A stretch of DNA of 15,847 bases from Armatimonadota bacterium (GCA_020028535.1 JAIBHM010000020.1:1-15847), one strand, 5' to 3'; counted from the stretch's first letter, positions 7,057 through 14,070 are shown. Translations and numbers: made by a program. The notes: generated from the letters alone by a model not told the origin.

Positions 7057-8499
7057 CTAGAATGCCTTACCCCGTGGTGTTCTCTTCCTATACGTGGAAT
7101 GGCGGCTTACGGCGCGCTTCGCGGGCGGGGGTGTCCCGACCAGCGCGATATAGAGGTCGTTGACGTTCGTATTCGTCGGCCCGGTAACGATGAGATCACC
7201 CAGAGCGGAAAAGAATGGATAGGCGTCGTTGGTCTCCATGGCGCGCGAAGGATTGAGCCCAGCCGCCGCGGCACGCTCGAGTGTCGTGCCGTCTGCCACC
7301 GCGCCCGCCGCATCCGTCGGACCATCGGTTCCGTCAGTGCCGAATGCTGCCACCACGGTGTGCGGTCGTCTATGGATGGCGATGGCGGCCGAAAGCGCAA
7401 ACTCCTGGCACCGGCCGCCCTTGCCCTGACCGCGCATGGTGACGGTGGTCTCGCCCCCGGCGACCACGCATGCGGGCGCAGGCGCCGGCATCGCGGCTTC
7501 CTGGACGCCCCGAGCCACGGATACCAGGACGCGCGCCGCTTCGCGCGCCTCCCCTTCCAGGAACGGCGTGAGGAGGAGAGGCCGGTACCCTCTTCCGCGC
7601 GCAGCTCCAGCGGCGGCGCGAACGGCGTGCTCGTTGCTGCCGATCACGACGGTTTGCACACGGTCGAAGACGGGATCCCCGGGCTTGGGTGTTTCCGGCG
7701 CAGTGCCCGCCGCCCCCCGATGAAGGTAGTCACGAGCGGCCGCGGGGATGCGCTGCTCGAGCCCGTACCGCTCCAAGATCGCGAGCGCGTCGTCGAACGT
7801 GGTCGGATCGGGAACCGCGGGACCGGAGGCGATCGCATCGAGCGGATTTCCGATCACATCTGAGAGGATCAGCACGGCAACCTGCGCCGGCCACGCGGCC
7901 CGCGCCAGATGGCCGCCCTTGATCCGGGAGAGGTGCTTGCGCACGGTATTGATCTCACGGATCGTCGCGCCCGAGCGCAGCAAGAGATCGGTCAGCTGGA
8001 CCTTGTCCTCGAGCGTGAGCCCCTCGACGGGCGCGGGCAGCAGCGCCGACCCTCCGCCCGAGATCAGGCAGATCACAAGGTCGTCTCGTTCCGCTTCCCC
8101 CGCGACCTCGAGCATGCGCTCCGCGGCGCGCTGCCCCGCCTGATCCGGCAGCGGATGGCCGGCTTCCACCAGTGGGACGCGCCGCAGGGGGACGGTGTAA
8201 CCATACTTCACGCTGAGCAGACCACCGGAGATGCGGTCCTCGAGAATCTCCTCCAGTGCGGCGGCCATTGGAGCGTCCGCCTTGCCGCCCCCGATGACGA
8301 AGATCCGTCGCAGCCGGTTGAGCCGGTACTCCTGCTCACCGATCTGCAGCGCCGCCCCGCGGCGGCGGACCACCCGGCGCACCGCGGCGTGCGGGTCGAC
8401 CGCGGCCACGGCGGCGGCAAGGACATGAGCGGCATCGCGTCGCAGCGCGGCTTCGGGTTTGTTTTCGAAGAGCTCGCGGTTGAAGGTCAGAGAGACCAC
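7057..8499 (-). CDS. Glycerate 2-kinase (DUF4147/MOFRL family)
   Basis: This 480-aa GckA/TtuD-type glycerate kinase phosphorylates D-glycerate to 2-phosphoglycerate with ATP. The N-terminal domain has VIGGGKADAPM (68-78, with the conserved Lys73), EAGHPLPD (112-119), LISGGGSALLPAP (145-157), INTVRKHLSRIKGGHLA (183-199) and LSDVIGNPLDAIASGP (212-227). The C-terminal MOFRL domain (about 342-455) has GGETTV, GKGGRCQEFAL, FGTDGTDGPTDAAG (386-399) and GDLIVTGPTNTNVNDLYIAL. A basic, Ser/Arg-rich tail of about 25 residues follows the normal end of the domain. The start is GTG and overlaps the walJ-like gene by 13 nt. Its placement with glcD-type oxidases fits a glycolate-glyoxylate-glycerate route, but the intermediate enzymes are not in the window. 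Confidence 0.93.
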   Translation of the reverse strand: MVSLTFNRELFENKPEAALRRDAAHVLAAAVAAVDPHAAVRRVVRRRGAALQIGEQEYRLNRLRRIFVIGGGKADAPMAAALEEILEDRISGGLLSVKYGYTVPLRRVPLVEAGHPLPDQAGQRAAERMLEVAGEAERDDLVICLISGGGSALLPAPVEGLTLEDKVQLTDLLLRSGATIREINTVRKHLSRIKGGHLARAAWPAQVAVLILSDVIGNPLDAIASGPAVPDPTTFDDALAILERYGLEQRIPAAARDYLHRGAAGTAPETPKPGDPVFDRVQTVVIGSNEHAVRAAAGAARGRGYRPLLLTPFLEGEAREAARVLVSVARGVQEAAMPAPAPACVVAGGETTVTMRGQGKGGRCQEFALSAAIAIHRRPHTVVAAFGTDGTDGPTDAAGAVADGTTLERAAAAGLNPSRAMETNDAYPFFSALGDLIVTGPTNTNVNDLYIALVGTPPPAKRAVSRHSTYRKRTPRGKAF

Positions 8500-9254
8500 A
8501 GAGGGCTACTGCCGTTGGCGCGCACGGCCTCGATGCGGACCTCAGTGAGACCTTCGCGCGCCAGCGCCCACTGCACGGTGTCACGGGCCAGCGGCGTGAG
8601 GTTGTTGATGTCGCTGAGGTGCACAAGGATCACCGTGCCCGTGCGCGCGGATGCGGCATGCACCGCGACCCGGGCGGCCGCGTCGTTGCTGAGATGCCCG
8701 ACGGAGCTGAGGATACGGTTCTTCAGAAACCACGGGTAGGGACTGACGCCGAGCAGGGCCAGATCGTAGTTGGCCTCAATCAAGACGGTTTCCGCATCCT
8801 GCGCGCGCGCCAGGATCTCGCCGGTCGCTTCACCAAAGTCGGTCGCCACGAACGCCCGGGTCCCGTTGCCCGCGATGAGGAACCCCACGGGTTCCACCGC
8901 ATCGTGCGGTACGGGAAATGCTTCGACCGTCAGCGCCCCGACGCGGAAAGGCCGGCCGCTCGTAAACCGCTCCACACTCGCGCCATTGAGCAGCGCCGCC
9001 CCGGCGCCGATGGTGCCTTCGTTGGCGAAGACAGGAATACCAAACACTTTACCCAGCGCCCCCGCGCCGCGCGTGTGGTCGTCGTGCTCATGGGTGAGCA
9101 GAATTGCCTGGAGCGGGGCGGCCTGCGGCATCAAGGAGAGATCGCGAAGGATGGTTTCCGCGGCAAGCCCCGCGTCGATGAGGACAGCAGTGCCTGCGGC
9201 CTCGAGGTAGATGGCGTTGCCGCTGCTCCCGCTGCGGAGGATGCGAAGGTTCAT
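8487..9254 (-). CDS. walJ: MBL-fold metallo-hydrolase, WalJ/YycJ-like nuclease
   Basis: I place the start at the ATG at 9254, giving 255 aa (MNLRILRSGSSGNA). It overlaps the preceding stop as ATGA and matches family starts. A frame-open extension to 9374 would add 40 arginine/alanine-rich residues that lie inside the upstream gene. Metal-binding motifs of the metallo-beta-lactamase fold are THEHDDH (54-60), PHD (116-118), TDFGE (138-142), GHLSND (186-191) and VHLSD (211-215). The stretch from IEANYD through SPYPWFLKNRILSSVGHLSN is typical of YycJ/WalJ, for which a 5'-3' DNA exonuclease activity has been reported in Bacillus. The usual walRK two-component partners are absent here. It overlaps the glycerate kinase start by 13 nt. 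PhnP-like hydrolases are the alternative, but the GHLSN segment favours WalJ. Confidence 0.9.
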   Translation of the reverse strand: MNLRILRSGSSGNAIYLEAAGTAVLIDAGLAAETILRDLSLMPQAAPLQAILLTHEHDDHTRGAGALGKVFGIPVFANEGTIGAGAALLNGASVERFTSGRPFRVGALTVEAFPVPHDAVEPVGFLIAGNGTRAFVATDFGEATGEILARAQDAETVLIEANYDLALLGVSPYPWFLKNRILSSVGHLSNDAAARVAVHAASARTGTVILVHLSDINNLTPLARDTVQWALAREGLTEVRIEAVRANGSSPLWSL

Positions 9255-9742
9255 CGTGGGGTAAGCCGCCGCCGTGTAACCCCTACCACGATGAGGAGCA
9301 GAATCCCTGCGGCCCGAAAATAATGCACGGCGCGCGTGCGCAGGATGAGCGGCTCGGTTCTGAGCGCGTCCCACGTCGCGGTCCCCGAGTTTACGCGCGA
9401 CGCGTTAGTCTCCACGACGCGACCGGGAAGCCGAGCCGACACCTGGAAGTCCCGCAGCGCTCGGGCCGCGCCCGGGGTGACCTCCGCGCGCAACCGCAGC
9501 GTAAAGGCGTAAGACGTCAGCACCAGCCACGAGCGACGGCGGAATGAGGCTTCGCCCCACGCGGCTGCCGGGATGTTGACCGCCCGGCCGAGTGCGGATT
9601 CATCGAACCGCGTATCCAGCAGGTAGCCGCCCCCCGACGTGACCCTCGCGTAGATGTCTGTTGAGGCGCCCCCTCCCAAAAACTCCGCCGCGGCGAGCGC
9701 AACAAGCGCGCCCACGGCGAAGCCCCGCCACCACACCATCAC
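9251..9742 (-). CDS. Unrecognised small membrane protein with N- and C-terminal hydrophobic segments
   Basis: I do not recognise this 163-aa protein with certainty. The N-terminus (about residues 2-22, VWWRGFAVGALVALAAAEFL) is a signal anchor or signal peptide without an obvious lipobox. A putatively extracytoplasmic beta-rich middle follows (LDTRF, WLVLTSYAFTLRLRAEV, then FQVSARLPGRVVETNASRV and SGTATWDAL). A C-terminal hydrophobic helix (about 143-157, AAGILLLIVVGV) ends in a basic stop-transfer TRRRLTPR. The pattern of a LPGRVVxTNA strand, a G-T-A-T-W strand and a TM helix resembles LppM/DUF3153-type extracytoplasmic domains; this is a weak assignment. The start is either GTG at 9742 (GTGA overlap with the sppA stop) or ATG at 9739 (TGATG). 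The stop overlaps walJ as ATGA. Its place between sppA and walJ suggests a cell-envelope role, but no function is claimed. Confidence 0.8.
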   Translation of the reverse strand: MMVWWRGFAVGALVALAAAEFLGGGASTDIYARVTSGGGYLLDTRFDESALGRAVNIPAAAWGEASFRRRSWLVLTSYAFTLRLRAEVTPGAARALRDFQVSARLPGRVVETNASRVNSGTATWDALRTEPLILRTRAVHYFRAAGILLLIVVGVTRRRLTPR

Positions 9743-11442
9743 GAAGCGAAGCCTGTTTCCACCGGGGCGATGAGCAGAGCCGGTTCCTGGAAGAGCCGGA
9801 CCGCCTGCCGGAGTCCCTCCGTCCAGACGGCCGCCGGCAACTCCGGCATCGCCGCCGCCTTCGGAGCCCGCACGGTCACCACAGGGACGTTCGCCCCATC
9901 GGGAATCCCCGCGAGCGCTTTCGCCTTGCGCACCGCGGTCTCCAGATCGCCGAGCTCGTCGATGAGGCCGGCTTCAAGGGCCTGCCGTCCGGTGTAGACT
10001 CGTCCGCGCGCGACGGACTCAACCCGCTCGACATCCTGTCCCCGCCCCGCGGCCACGCGCGACTTGAACCTGGTGTAGACATCCTGCATCCAGCCGCGCA
10101 GCACGCCCCACTCTTGCTCCGTGAAATCGGTGAAGGCTGAGAACATCGCCGCCGTCGCTCCCCGGCCGATGATCTCGCGGTTCAGTCCGAGGCGTTCAAA
10201 CAGCGGGCGCGCGTTGAACTTGCCGGCGACGACGCCAATCGACCCTGTCACCGACATAGCCGCGGCCACGATGTGTTTCGCGCCGCAGACGACATAGTAC
10301 CCGCCGGAGGCGGCCACGTTCCCGATGTACACGACGACCGGCTTGCGCTCCTGGACACGAACGACCTCGCGCCAGATCACGTCGGAGGCCACGGGCGAGC
10401 CTCCGCCGGAGTCAACATGGAACACGACGGCCTTCACCGCCGGATTGCTCTCGGCCGTGCGCAGAGCGCGGATGACCGTCTCGTGCCCCGCCAGGTGCGG
10501 GCCGAGTAACGGAATTGGCACCGGGAGGTCTCGGCTCTCTCCCGGCGTGATCGCGCCGATCAATTGGACCACCGCCACTTCGTCACGCTCCGCGACGCGC
10601 CACCGTAAGGGCAGCCGCACGCGCTTGCGGGCCTGCGTCCACGGCAGGATGCGGGCGGGGCCTCCTGCGCCCCCGAGCAGGCGCGGAAGATCGTCTTCAT
10701 ACGCCACGGTGGTGACGAGTCCGTTCGCCTTCGCCGCCTCTCCCGCCAGAATGCCCTGATCGATGGCCTCCTTCACCTGCGCCTCAGAGAGCCCGCGCGA
10801 CCGCGCAATCGCTGCAACGATCTCCCGATAGTAGCTGTCCACGAGTGCATCCTGCATCTCGCGCTGGGGCGCAGTCATTTCGGGGTAGAGCACGCGATGC
10901 GAGGCGCTCTTGTACTCCCCGACGTGGTGGAATTCGGGCAGCACGCCGAGACGGTCGAGCGCGATGCGGAAGAAGGTCATCTCCACGCGCGGGCCATTGA
11001 GGATGAGCTCGGCGCTGGCCGGGACGATCACTTCATCGGCCACGCTGGCGAGGTAGTAGCCGTGCAGCGCGCTCGAGACCAGGTAGGCCGCGATCCGCTT
11101 CCCCGCCGCGCGGAAGCGTTCGAGTGCCGTGCGGAGGCCCTCGATGGAGGCGAGTCCGGCCCGGAGGTCGTCCACCTTGAGCACGATGCCCCGGACGCGA
11201 GGATCTTGCGCCAGGATGCGCAGGCGCTCCCGCCACTCTTCCAGACTCTCCTCGGCGATGGGCCCCAGGGGCTGGGGGATGAGCCGTTGGAGGAGTCCGC
11301 GCCGCGCCAGGCGCCGCTCGGGCAGCGTACCCCGGGCGGTGAGGACCACGAACTCCGGTCCGGGCAGTACCGTCGCCACCAGATTCCGCAGCACGCGGAA
11401 GGTGTTGGTCAACACGTCGACCACAAGCGCCAGCGGATTCAT
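9739..11442 (-). CDS. sppA: Signal peptide peptidase SppA, two-domain (67K) type
   Basis: This 567-aa serine protease of family S49 has two tandem ClpP/crotonase-fold domains, as in the E. coli 67K type. It degrades leftover signal peptides and other membrane-bound peptides. The catalytic Lys lies in the N-terminal domain in VGEYKSASHRV (K178), and the nucleophile Ser in the C-terminal domain in NVAASGGYYV (S379). FHVDSGGGSP (341-350) and VTGSIGVV (398-405) are the other conserved segments, and RVYTGRQALEAGLIDELG marks the end of the S49 domain. The N-terminus (about 1-30) is moderately hydrophobic and probably membrane-associated rather than a clear signal anchor. I choose the ATG at 11442 because a strong GGGGAGGA stands just before it. 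An ATG 24 nt upstream would bury that SD inside the gene. Confidence 0.94.
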   Translation of the reverse strand: MNPLALVVDVLTNTFRVLRNLVATVLPGPEFVVLTARGTLPERRLARRGLLQRLIPQPLGPIAEESLEEWRERLRILAQDPRVRGIVLKVDDLRAGLASIEGLRTALERFRAAGKRIAAYLVSSALHGYYLASVADEVIVPASAELILNGPRVEMTFFRIALDRLGVLPEFHHVGEYKSASHRVLYPEMTAPQREMQDALVDSYYREIVAAIARSRGLSEAQVKEAIDQGILAGEAAKANGLVTTVAYEDDLPRLLGGAGGPARILPWTQARKRVRLPLRWRVAERDEVAVVQLIGAITPGESRDLPVPIPLLGPHLAGHETVIRALRTAESNPAVKAVVFHVDSGGGSPVASDVIWREVVRVQERKPVVVYIGNVAASGGYYVVCGAKHIVAAAMSVTGSIGVVAGKFNARPLFERLGLNREIIGRGATAAMFSAFTDFTEQEWGVLRGWMQDVYTRFKSRVAAGRGQDVERVESVARGRVYTGRQALEAGLIDELGDLETAVRKAKALAGIPDGANVPVVTVRAPKAAAMPELPAAVWTEGLRQAVRLFQEPALLIAPVETGFAS

Positions 11443-11445
11443 GGT

Positions 11446-11453
11446 TCCTCCCC
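11446..11453 (-). promoter_or_regulatory. Shine-Dalgarno of sppA (decides the start)
   Basis: The complement reads GGGGAGGA and lies 3 nt (AACC-side spacing about 6 nt from GGAGG) before the ATG at 11442. This argues against the longer in-frame start at 11466. Confidence 0.75.
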
Positions 11454-11466
11454 GTTCATGTCCCAC

Positions 11467-11841
11467 TCAATCATAGCCCAGGTCGCGCAGCCGGTCTTCG
11501 TCAATTCCAAAATGGTGGGCCACTTCGTGCACCACCGTGCGGCGGATCTCCTCCGCCACCTGGTCTTCATTCTCGCACGCTTCTTCCAGCGGCCCCTTGA
11601 AGATGGTGATCTTGTCCGGCAGCAAGGGATCGCTGGTGATCCCACGCTCGAGGAGCGGCGTGCCCTCGTACAATCCAAACAGCCATTCGTCAGGATTAAG
11701 GCCCAGGCGCCGGTACTGCTCTCTGGCGGGCCACTCCTCGATCACCACGTCGATGTTGTCCATCCGCTCCCCGATCAGCTCAGGGAGCCCGTCCAGCGCG
11801 CGGGCCACCAGCACTTCGAACTTCCGGCGTGCAAGCTTCAT
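11467..11841 (-). CDS. Zincin-like metallopeptidase family protein (PF06262 type)
   Basis: This 124-aa small soluble protein carries the zinc protease signature HEVAHHFGIDE (H105, E106, H109, H110, with E115 following) near its C-terminus. The N-terminal half, with FEVLVARALDGLP (8-20), NIDVVIEEWP (29-38) and then LFGLYEGTPL and LPDKITIFKGPLE, matches the minimal zincin family PF06262 (formerly DUF1025). The in vivo substrate of this family is not established. I start at the ATG at 11841, which forms an ATGA overlap with the aminotransferase stop; MKLARRKFEVLV is a typical N-terminus. An extension to 11943 would lie inside the aminotransferase gene and has no family resemblance. sppA follows after 24 nt, which puts two peptidases side by side. 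Confidence 0.9.
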   Translation of the reverse strand: MKLARRKFEVLVARALDGLPELIGERMDNIDVVIEEWPAREQYRRLGLNPDEWLFGLYEGTPLLERGITSDPLLPDKITIFKGPLEEACENEDQVAEEIRRTVVHEVAHHFGIDEDRLRDLGYD

Positions 11842-12992
11842 CCGCCGTCCAGTACCCGCGGTACTGCCGAAATGACGGCGTCCACGTCGCTGCGCGTGTT
11901 GTAGCCCTGGATGCTGATACGCAGCAGGGCCCGGCCGTTCCACGACATCACCGGCGCCTCAATCGCCCATTCTTCGAGCAACCGTCGCTGCACCCTCCGC
12001 GGGTCGGTGGCCGGCAGCGGGAGGCTGACCATCTGCGCATACCATTCGGGGCTATCCGGCGACAGGGGATCGAGCCCGGTCAGGCCTGTGAGGCGCTTCC
12101 TGACCTCGCGGGCGAGGGCATGGCACTCCTCACGCACGGCTTCCCAATGGTGTTCACGCTGGAAGCCTATAGCCGCCGGCACCGCAAGATACGCGGCGAT
12201 ATCCTGTGTGCCCTGCCACTCGAGCTCGTCCAGGAAGCGCGAGACGCCGCGGATCTCAGCCTCGTCTCCCCAGCTGATCACGAGCGGTCTGATGCGTTGC
12301 TGCAGTTCACGACGCACGTAGAGGAAGCCGGAGCCCTTCGGCGCGCACACCCACTTGTGGCAGTTCGCCGCGTAGATGTCCGCGCCCAGGTCCCCAAGAT
12401 GGACCGGAATCTGTCCCGGCCCATGGGCTCCGTCCACGACCGTTGTGATGCCCGCTTCCCGCGCGCGCCGGATCAGGCCCGCCACCGGCAGGATCAGCGC
12501 CGTCGGCGACGTGATGTGGCTGCAGAAGAACACTCGTGTCCGGGAATTGACGCGCGCCCAGATCCGCTCGACAATCTCGTCCTCGGATTCGACAGGAACC
12601 GGCACCGGCGCCTCGACGTATCGCGCGCCCCGCTCTTCGCAGACCGTCCGCCACATCCGGCGCATCGCGCCGTACTCATGGTCTGTGGAGAGGACCTCGT
12701 CCCCGACACCGAGCGGCAAGGACCGCGCGGCAATGTTGACGCCCACCGTGGCGTTGGGGACGTAGACCAGGTCCTGTGGGTCCGCACCGACGTAGGCAGC
12801 GAGGGCTTCGCGCGCCTGCTGCATGAGGTCGCGAAAGCGCCGGCCCAGAAACTCCACGGGCTGCCGCTCCAGCTCCTCCTGCCACCGTTGGTACGCATCA
12901 AACACGGGCCGCGGGCACGCGCCGAACGAGCCGTGGTTGAGGAACACGACGTCCGGGCGGAGCAGGAAGAGATCGCGCAGCGCAGGGGCCAC
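11838..12992 (-). CDS. Class V PLP-dependent aminotransferase, isopenicillin-N-epimerase/cysteine-desulfurase-like
   Basis: This 384-aa fold-type I PLP enzyme starts with the family motif VVFLNHGSFGACP (15-27). PNATVGVN (79-86) follows in the phosphate-binding region, then STDHEYGAM (102-110), HITSPTALILPV (159-170), VDGAHGPGQ (186-194, Asp187 contacts the pyridine nitrogen) and the Schiff-base lysine in NCHKWVCAPKGSGFL (K213). LEWQGTQDIAAYLA and the C-terminal RISIQGYNTRSD are typical of the epimerase/EgtE-like subgroup. The substrate cannot be read from the sequence; it may be an epimerase, a C-S lyase or an aminotransferase. There is no mobile active-site Cys loop of the NifS/IscS kind, so Fe-S cluster donation is unlikely. 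The start is GTG with a weak SD. It is the first gene of the long leftward run, and its stop overlaps the metallopeptidase start. Confidence 0.9.
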   Translation of the reverse strand: MAPALRDLFLLRPDVVFLNHGSFGACPRPVFDAYQRWQEELERQPVEFLGRRFRDLMQQAREALAAYVGADPQDLVYVPNATVGVNIAARSLPLGVGDEVLSTDHEYGAMRRMWRTVCEERGARYVEAPVPVPVESEDEIVERIWARVNSRTRVFFCSHITSPTALILPVAGLIRRAREAGITTVVDGAHGPGQIPVHLGDLGADIYAANCHKWVCAPKGSGFLYVRRELQQRIRPLVISWGDEAEIRGVSRFLDELEWQGTQDIAAYLAVPAAIGFQREHHWEAVREECHALAREVRKRLTGLTGLDPLSPDSPEWYAQMVSLPLPATDPRRVQRRLLEEWAIEAPVMSWNGRALLRISIQGYNTRSDVDAVISAVPRVLDGG

Positions 12993-13078
12993 AGCCAGGT
13001 ATTCAGACCGGCATGAAACATCCCCTTCCCGCCTGGGGAAATACGCTCAACGGGAAAGACGTTGGAGGCTGGTGAGAG
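12993..13078. promoter_or_regulatory. Divergent intergenic spacer, probable two-way promoter region
   Basis: These 86 nt separate the leftward operon from the rightward thioredoxin-like genes, so promoters for both are expected here. I cannot identify convincing -35/-10 pairs. Visible structure: an imperfect dyad TTCCC-GCCTG-GGGAA at 13026-13040. On the minus strand, TTTCCC occurs twice (13057-13052 and 13041-13036), 16 nt apart, and could be an operator. Close to the plus-strand ATG, GGAGG (13064-13068) and GGTGAG (13071-13076) can serve as SD. Confidence 0.5.
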
Positions 13079-13402
13079 ATGCGCGTCGAGTTTCTCTACT
13101 GGGAAGATTGTCCTTCGTACGCGCAGGCGCTGTTGCGCCTGCGCGAGGTCGTAGCTGAAGAAGGTATCAATTCCGAGGTCGAAGTGATACGCGTGGATAC
13201 GGAAGACCAGGCCCAGCAGCTGCGCTTTCTCGGCTCTCCAACCATCCGATTCGACGATGTTGACATGGCGCCGCCGGTCGACCAATCATACGGCCTGAGC
13301 TGCCGCGTCTATCTCACCGACGATGGACGGGTCACGCCTTTGCCCAGCAAAGAGATGATCCGACGCGCGTTACGGAGCGCGGTCCGCACCCGGGAGGTGT
13401 AG
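13079..13402 (+). CDS. Small thioredoxin-fold protein with single active-site-region cysteine
   Basis: This 107-aa protein has a thioredoxin/glutaredoxin-like layout. Strand 1 (VEFLYWEDCPSY, Cys11) and an amphipathic helix (ALLRLREVVAEEG) are followed by strand 2 (EVEVIRVD), and then the cis-Pro segment RFLGSPTIRFDD (Pro54). The C-terminal part has YGLSCRVYL (Cys75) and a last helix from MIRRAL. Related small proteins usually have a CPxC or CPNx motif; here the second active-site cysteine is absent (C-P-S-Y). It may therefore use Cys11 alone or with Cys75. Function is unknown. The SD is GGTGAG just before ATG, with GGAGG further up. The next gene starts 4 nt after its stop, so the two thioredoxin-fold proteins are likely co-translated. 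Confidence 0.85.
   Translation: MRVEFLYWEDCPSYAQALLRLREVVAEEGINSEVEVIRVDTEDQAQQLRFLGSPTIRFDDVDMAPPVDQSYGLSCRVYLTDDGRVTPLPSKEMIRRALRSAVRTREV
13393..13399 (+). promoter_or_regulatory. Shine-Dalgarno of the CNHC thioredoxin-family gene
   Basis: GGAGGTG lies in the last codons of the preceding gene, 7 nt before the ATG at 13407. It couples translation of the two genes. Confidence 0.7.
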
Positions 13403-13406
13403 CACT

Positions 13407-13937
13407 ATGCCGTTGGCACTGCAGTCGCGACTCATCCCGTTTTCGCTGAAGGGCACGGACGGCAGGACATTACGGCCGGAGGATTTTGCGGAGGCGAAGG
13501 TCTTCGGCGTGATCTTCACGTGCAACCACTGTCCCTACGCCAGGGCGTGGGAGGATCGGTTGATCCGCGTTCAGCGTGACTATGCCAACCGCGGTGTGCG
13601 CTTCATCCTGATCAACTCGAATGATCCCGTCAAGGTCCCCGACGACAGCTTTGATCAGATGAAAGTCCGAGCACAGGCCAAAGCGTACCCCTTCCCGTAC
13701 GTGTTCGATGACACGCAAGAGGTCGCAAAGGCTTACGGCGCTACGCGTACACCGGAGATCTTCCTCTTCGACGAGAGCCGGACGCTGCGCTATCATGGCG
13801 CCCCCGACGACAACTACGAAGATCCCGCCGCGGTACGCCATCAGTACCTGCGCGACGCGCTGGACGCCCTTCTGGCTGGATCGACGCCCCCTACCCCCGA
13901 AACCAAGGCCGTCGGCTGCACCATTAAGTGGAAATAA
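13407..13937 (+). CDS. Thioredoxin-family (AhpC/TSA-redoxin) protein with CNHC motif
   Basis: This 176-aa redoxin-fold protein begins with a peroxiredoxin-like strand pair (IPFSLKGTDGRTL, 10-22). The redox motif follows in IFTCNHCPYARAWEDRL (Cys39 and Cys42), then FILINSND (67-73), the YPFPYVFDD strand (94-102) and the cis-Pro loop TRTPEIFLFD (Pro116). A third cysteine lies in the C-terminal VGCTIKWK (Cys171), which is a conserved tail in this family. There is no signal peptide, so it is cytoplasmic. It is probably a disulfide reductase rather than a peroxidase, because it has CxxC and no peroxidatic T-x-x-C. Its physiological partner is unknown; the coupled single-cysteine protein upstream is a candidate (inference). 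Confidence 0.92.
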   Translation: MPLALQSRLIPFSLKGTDGRTLRPEDFAEAKVFGVIFTCNHCPYARAWEDRLIRVQRDYANRGVRFILINSNDPVKVPDDSFDQMKVRAQAKAYPFPYVFDDTQEVAKAYGATRTPEIFLFDESRTLRYHGAPDDNYEDPAAVRHQYLRDALDALLAGSTPPTPETKAVGCTIKWK

Positions 13938-14033
13938 CGCGCCGCTAACCCCCAGGCTGTAATCCCTTTCGCAGACGGGTTGTATCCTCATTCACAGCCC
14001 GTTTTCGGGCCGCAGTGTATCCTGAGGCCACTT

Positions 14034-14054
14034 CGGGATCTGCTGCAGATCCCG
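14034..14054 (+). repeat. 21-nt perfect inverted repeat just upstream of the RBS
   Basis: The arms CGGGATCTGC (14034-14043) and GCAGATCCCG (14045-14054) flank a single T. As RNA this gives an 8-bp hairpin with a 5-nt loop directly 5' of the SD; as DNA it is a typical operator-like dyad. The perfect symmetry and its position make it a likely regulatory site for the small gene at 14076. Confidence 0.6.
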
Positions 14055-14060
14055 CCCGGA

Positions 14061-14070
14061 AAGGAGGTGA
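14061..14070 (+). promoter_or_regulatory. Near-perfect Shine-Dalgarno fixing the start of the small secreted protein
   Basis: AAGGAGGTGA matches the full anti-SD complement and lies 5 nt before the ATG at 14076. It rules out the longer in-frame start at 13980. Confidence 0.85.

Noticed and set aside
7909..8739. 276-aa open frame on the plus strand
   Set aside because: Antisense to glycerate kinase and the WalJ-like gene; low-complexity composition typical of opposite-strand frames in GC-rich DNA.
9255..9374. N-terminal extension of the WalJ-like protein
   Set aside because: It lies inside the upstream membrane-protein gene and is Arg/Ala-rich; the ATGA overlap start at 9254 gives the family N-terminus.
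10897..11904. 335-aa open frame on the plus strand
   Set aside because: It runs antisense across sppA and the metallopeptidase, crossing the boundary between two genes with clear motifs; no family resemblance.
11829..13016. 395-aa open frame on the plus strand
   Set aside because: It is antisense to the aminotransferase, whose PLP motifs are all intact. The translation is rich in Arg/His/Asp with no recognisable domain: a GC-rich shadow frame.
13470..13991. 173-aa open frame on the minus strand
   Set aside because: Antisense to the CNHC thioredoxin-family gene, which has a good RBS and intact motifs.
13997..14010. GCCCG-TTTT-CGGGC hairpin as a terminator for the thioredoxin genes
   Set aside because: Only 5 bp and no T tract after the stem; kept only as leader structure.
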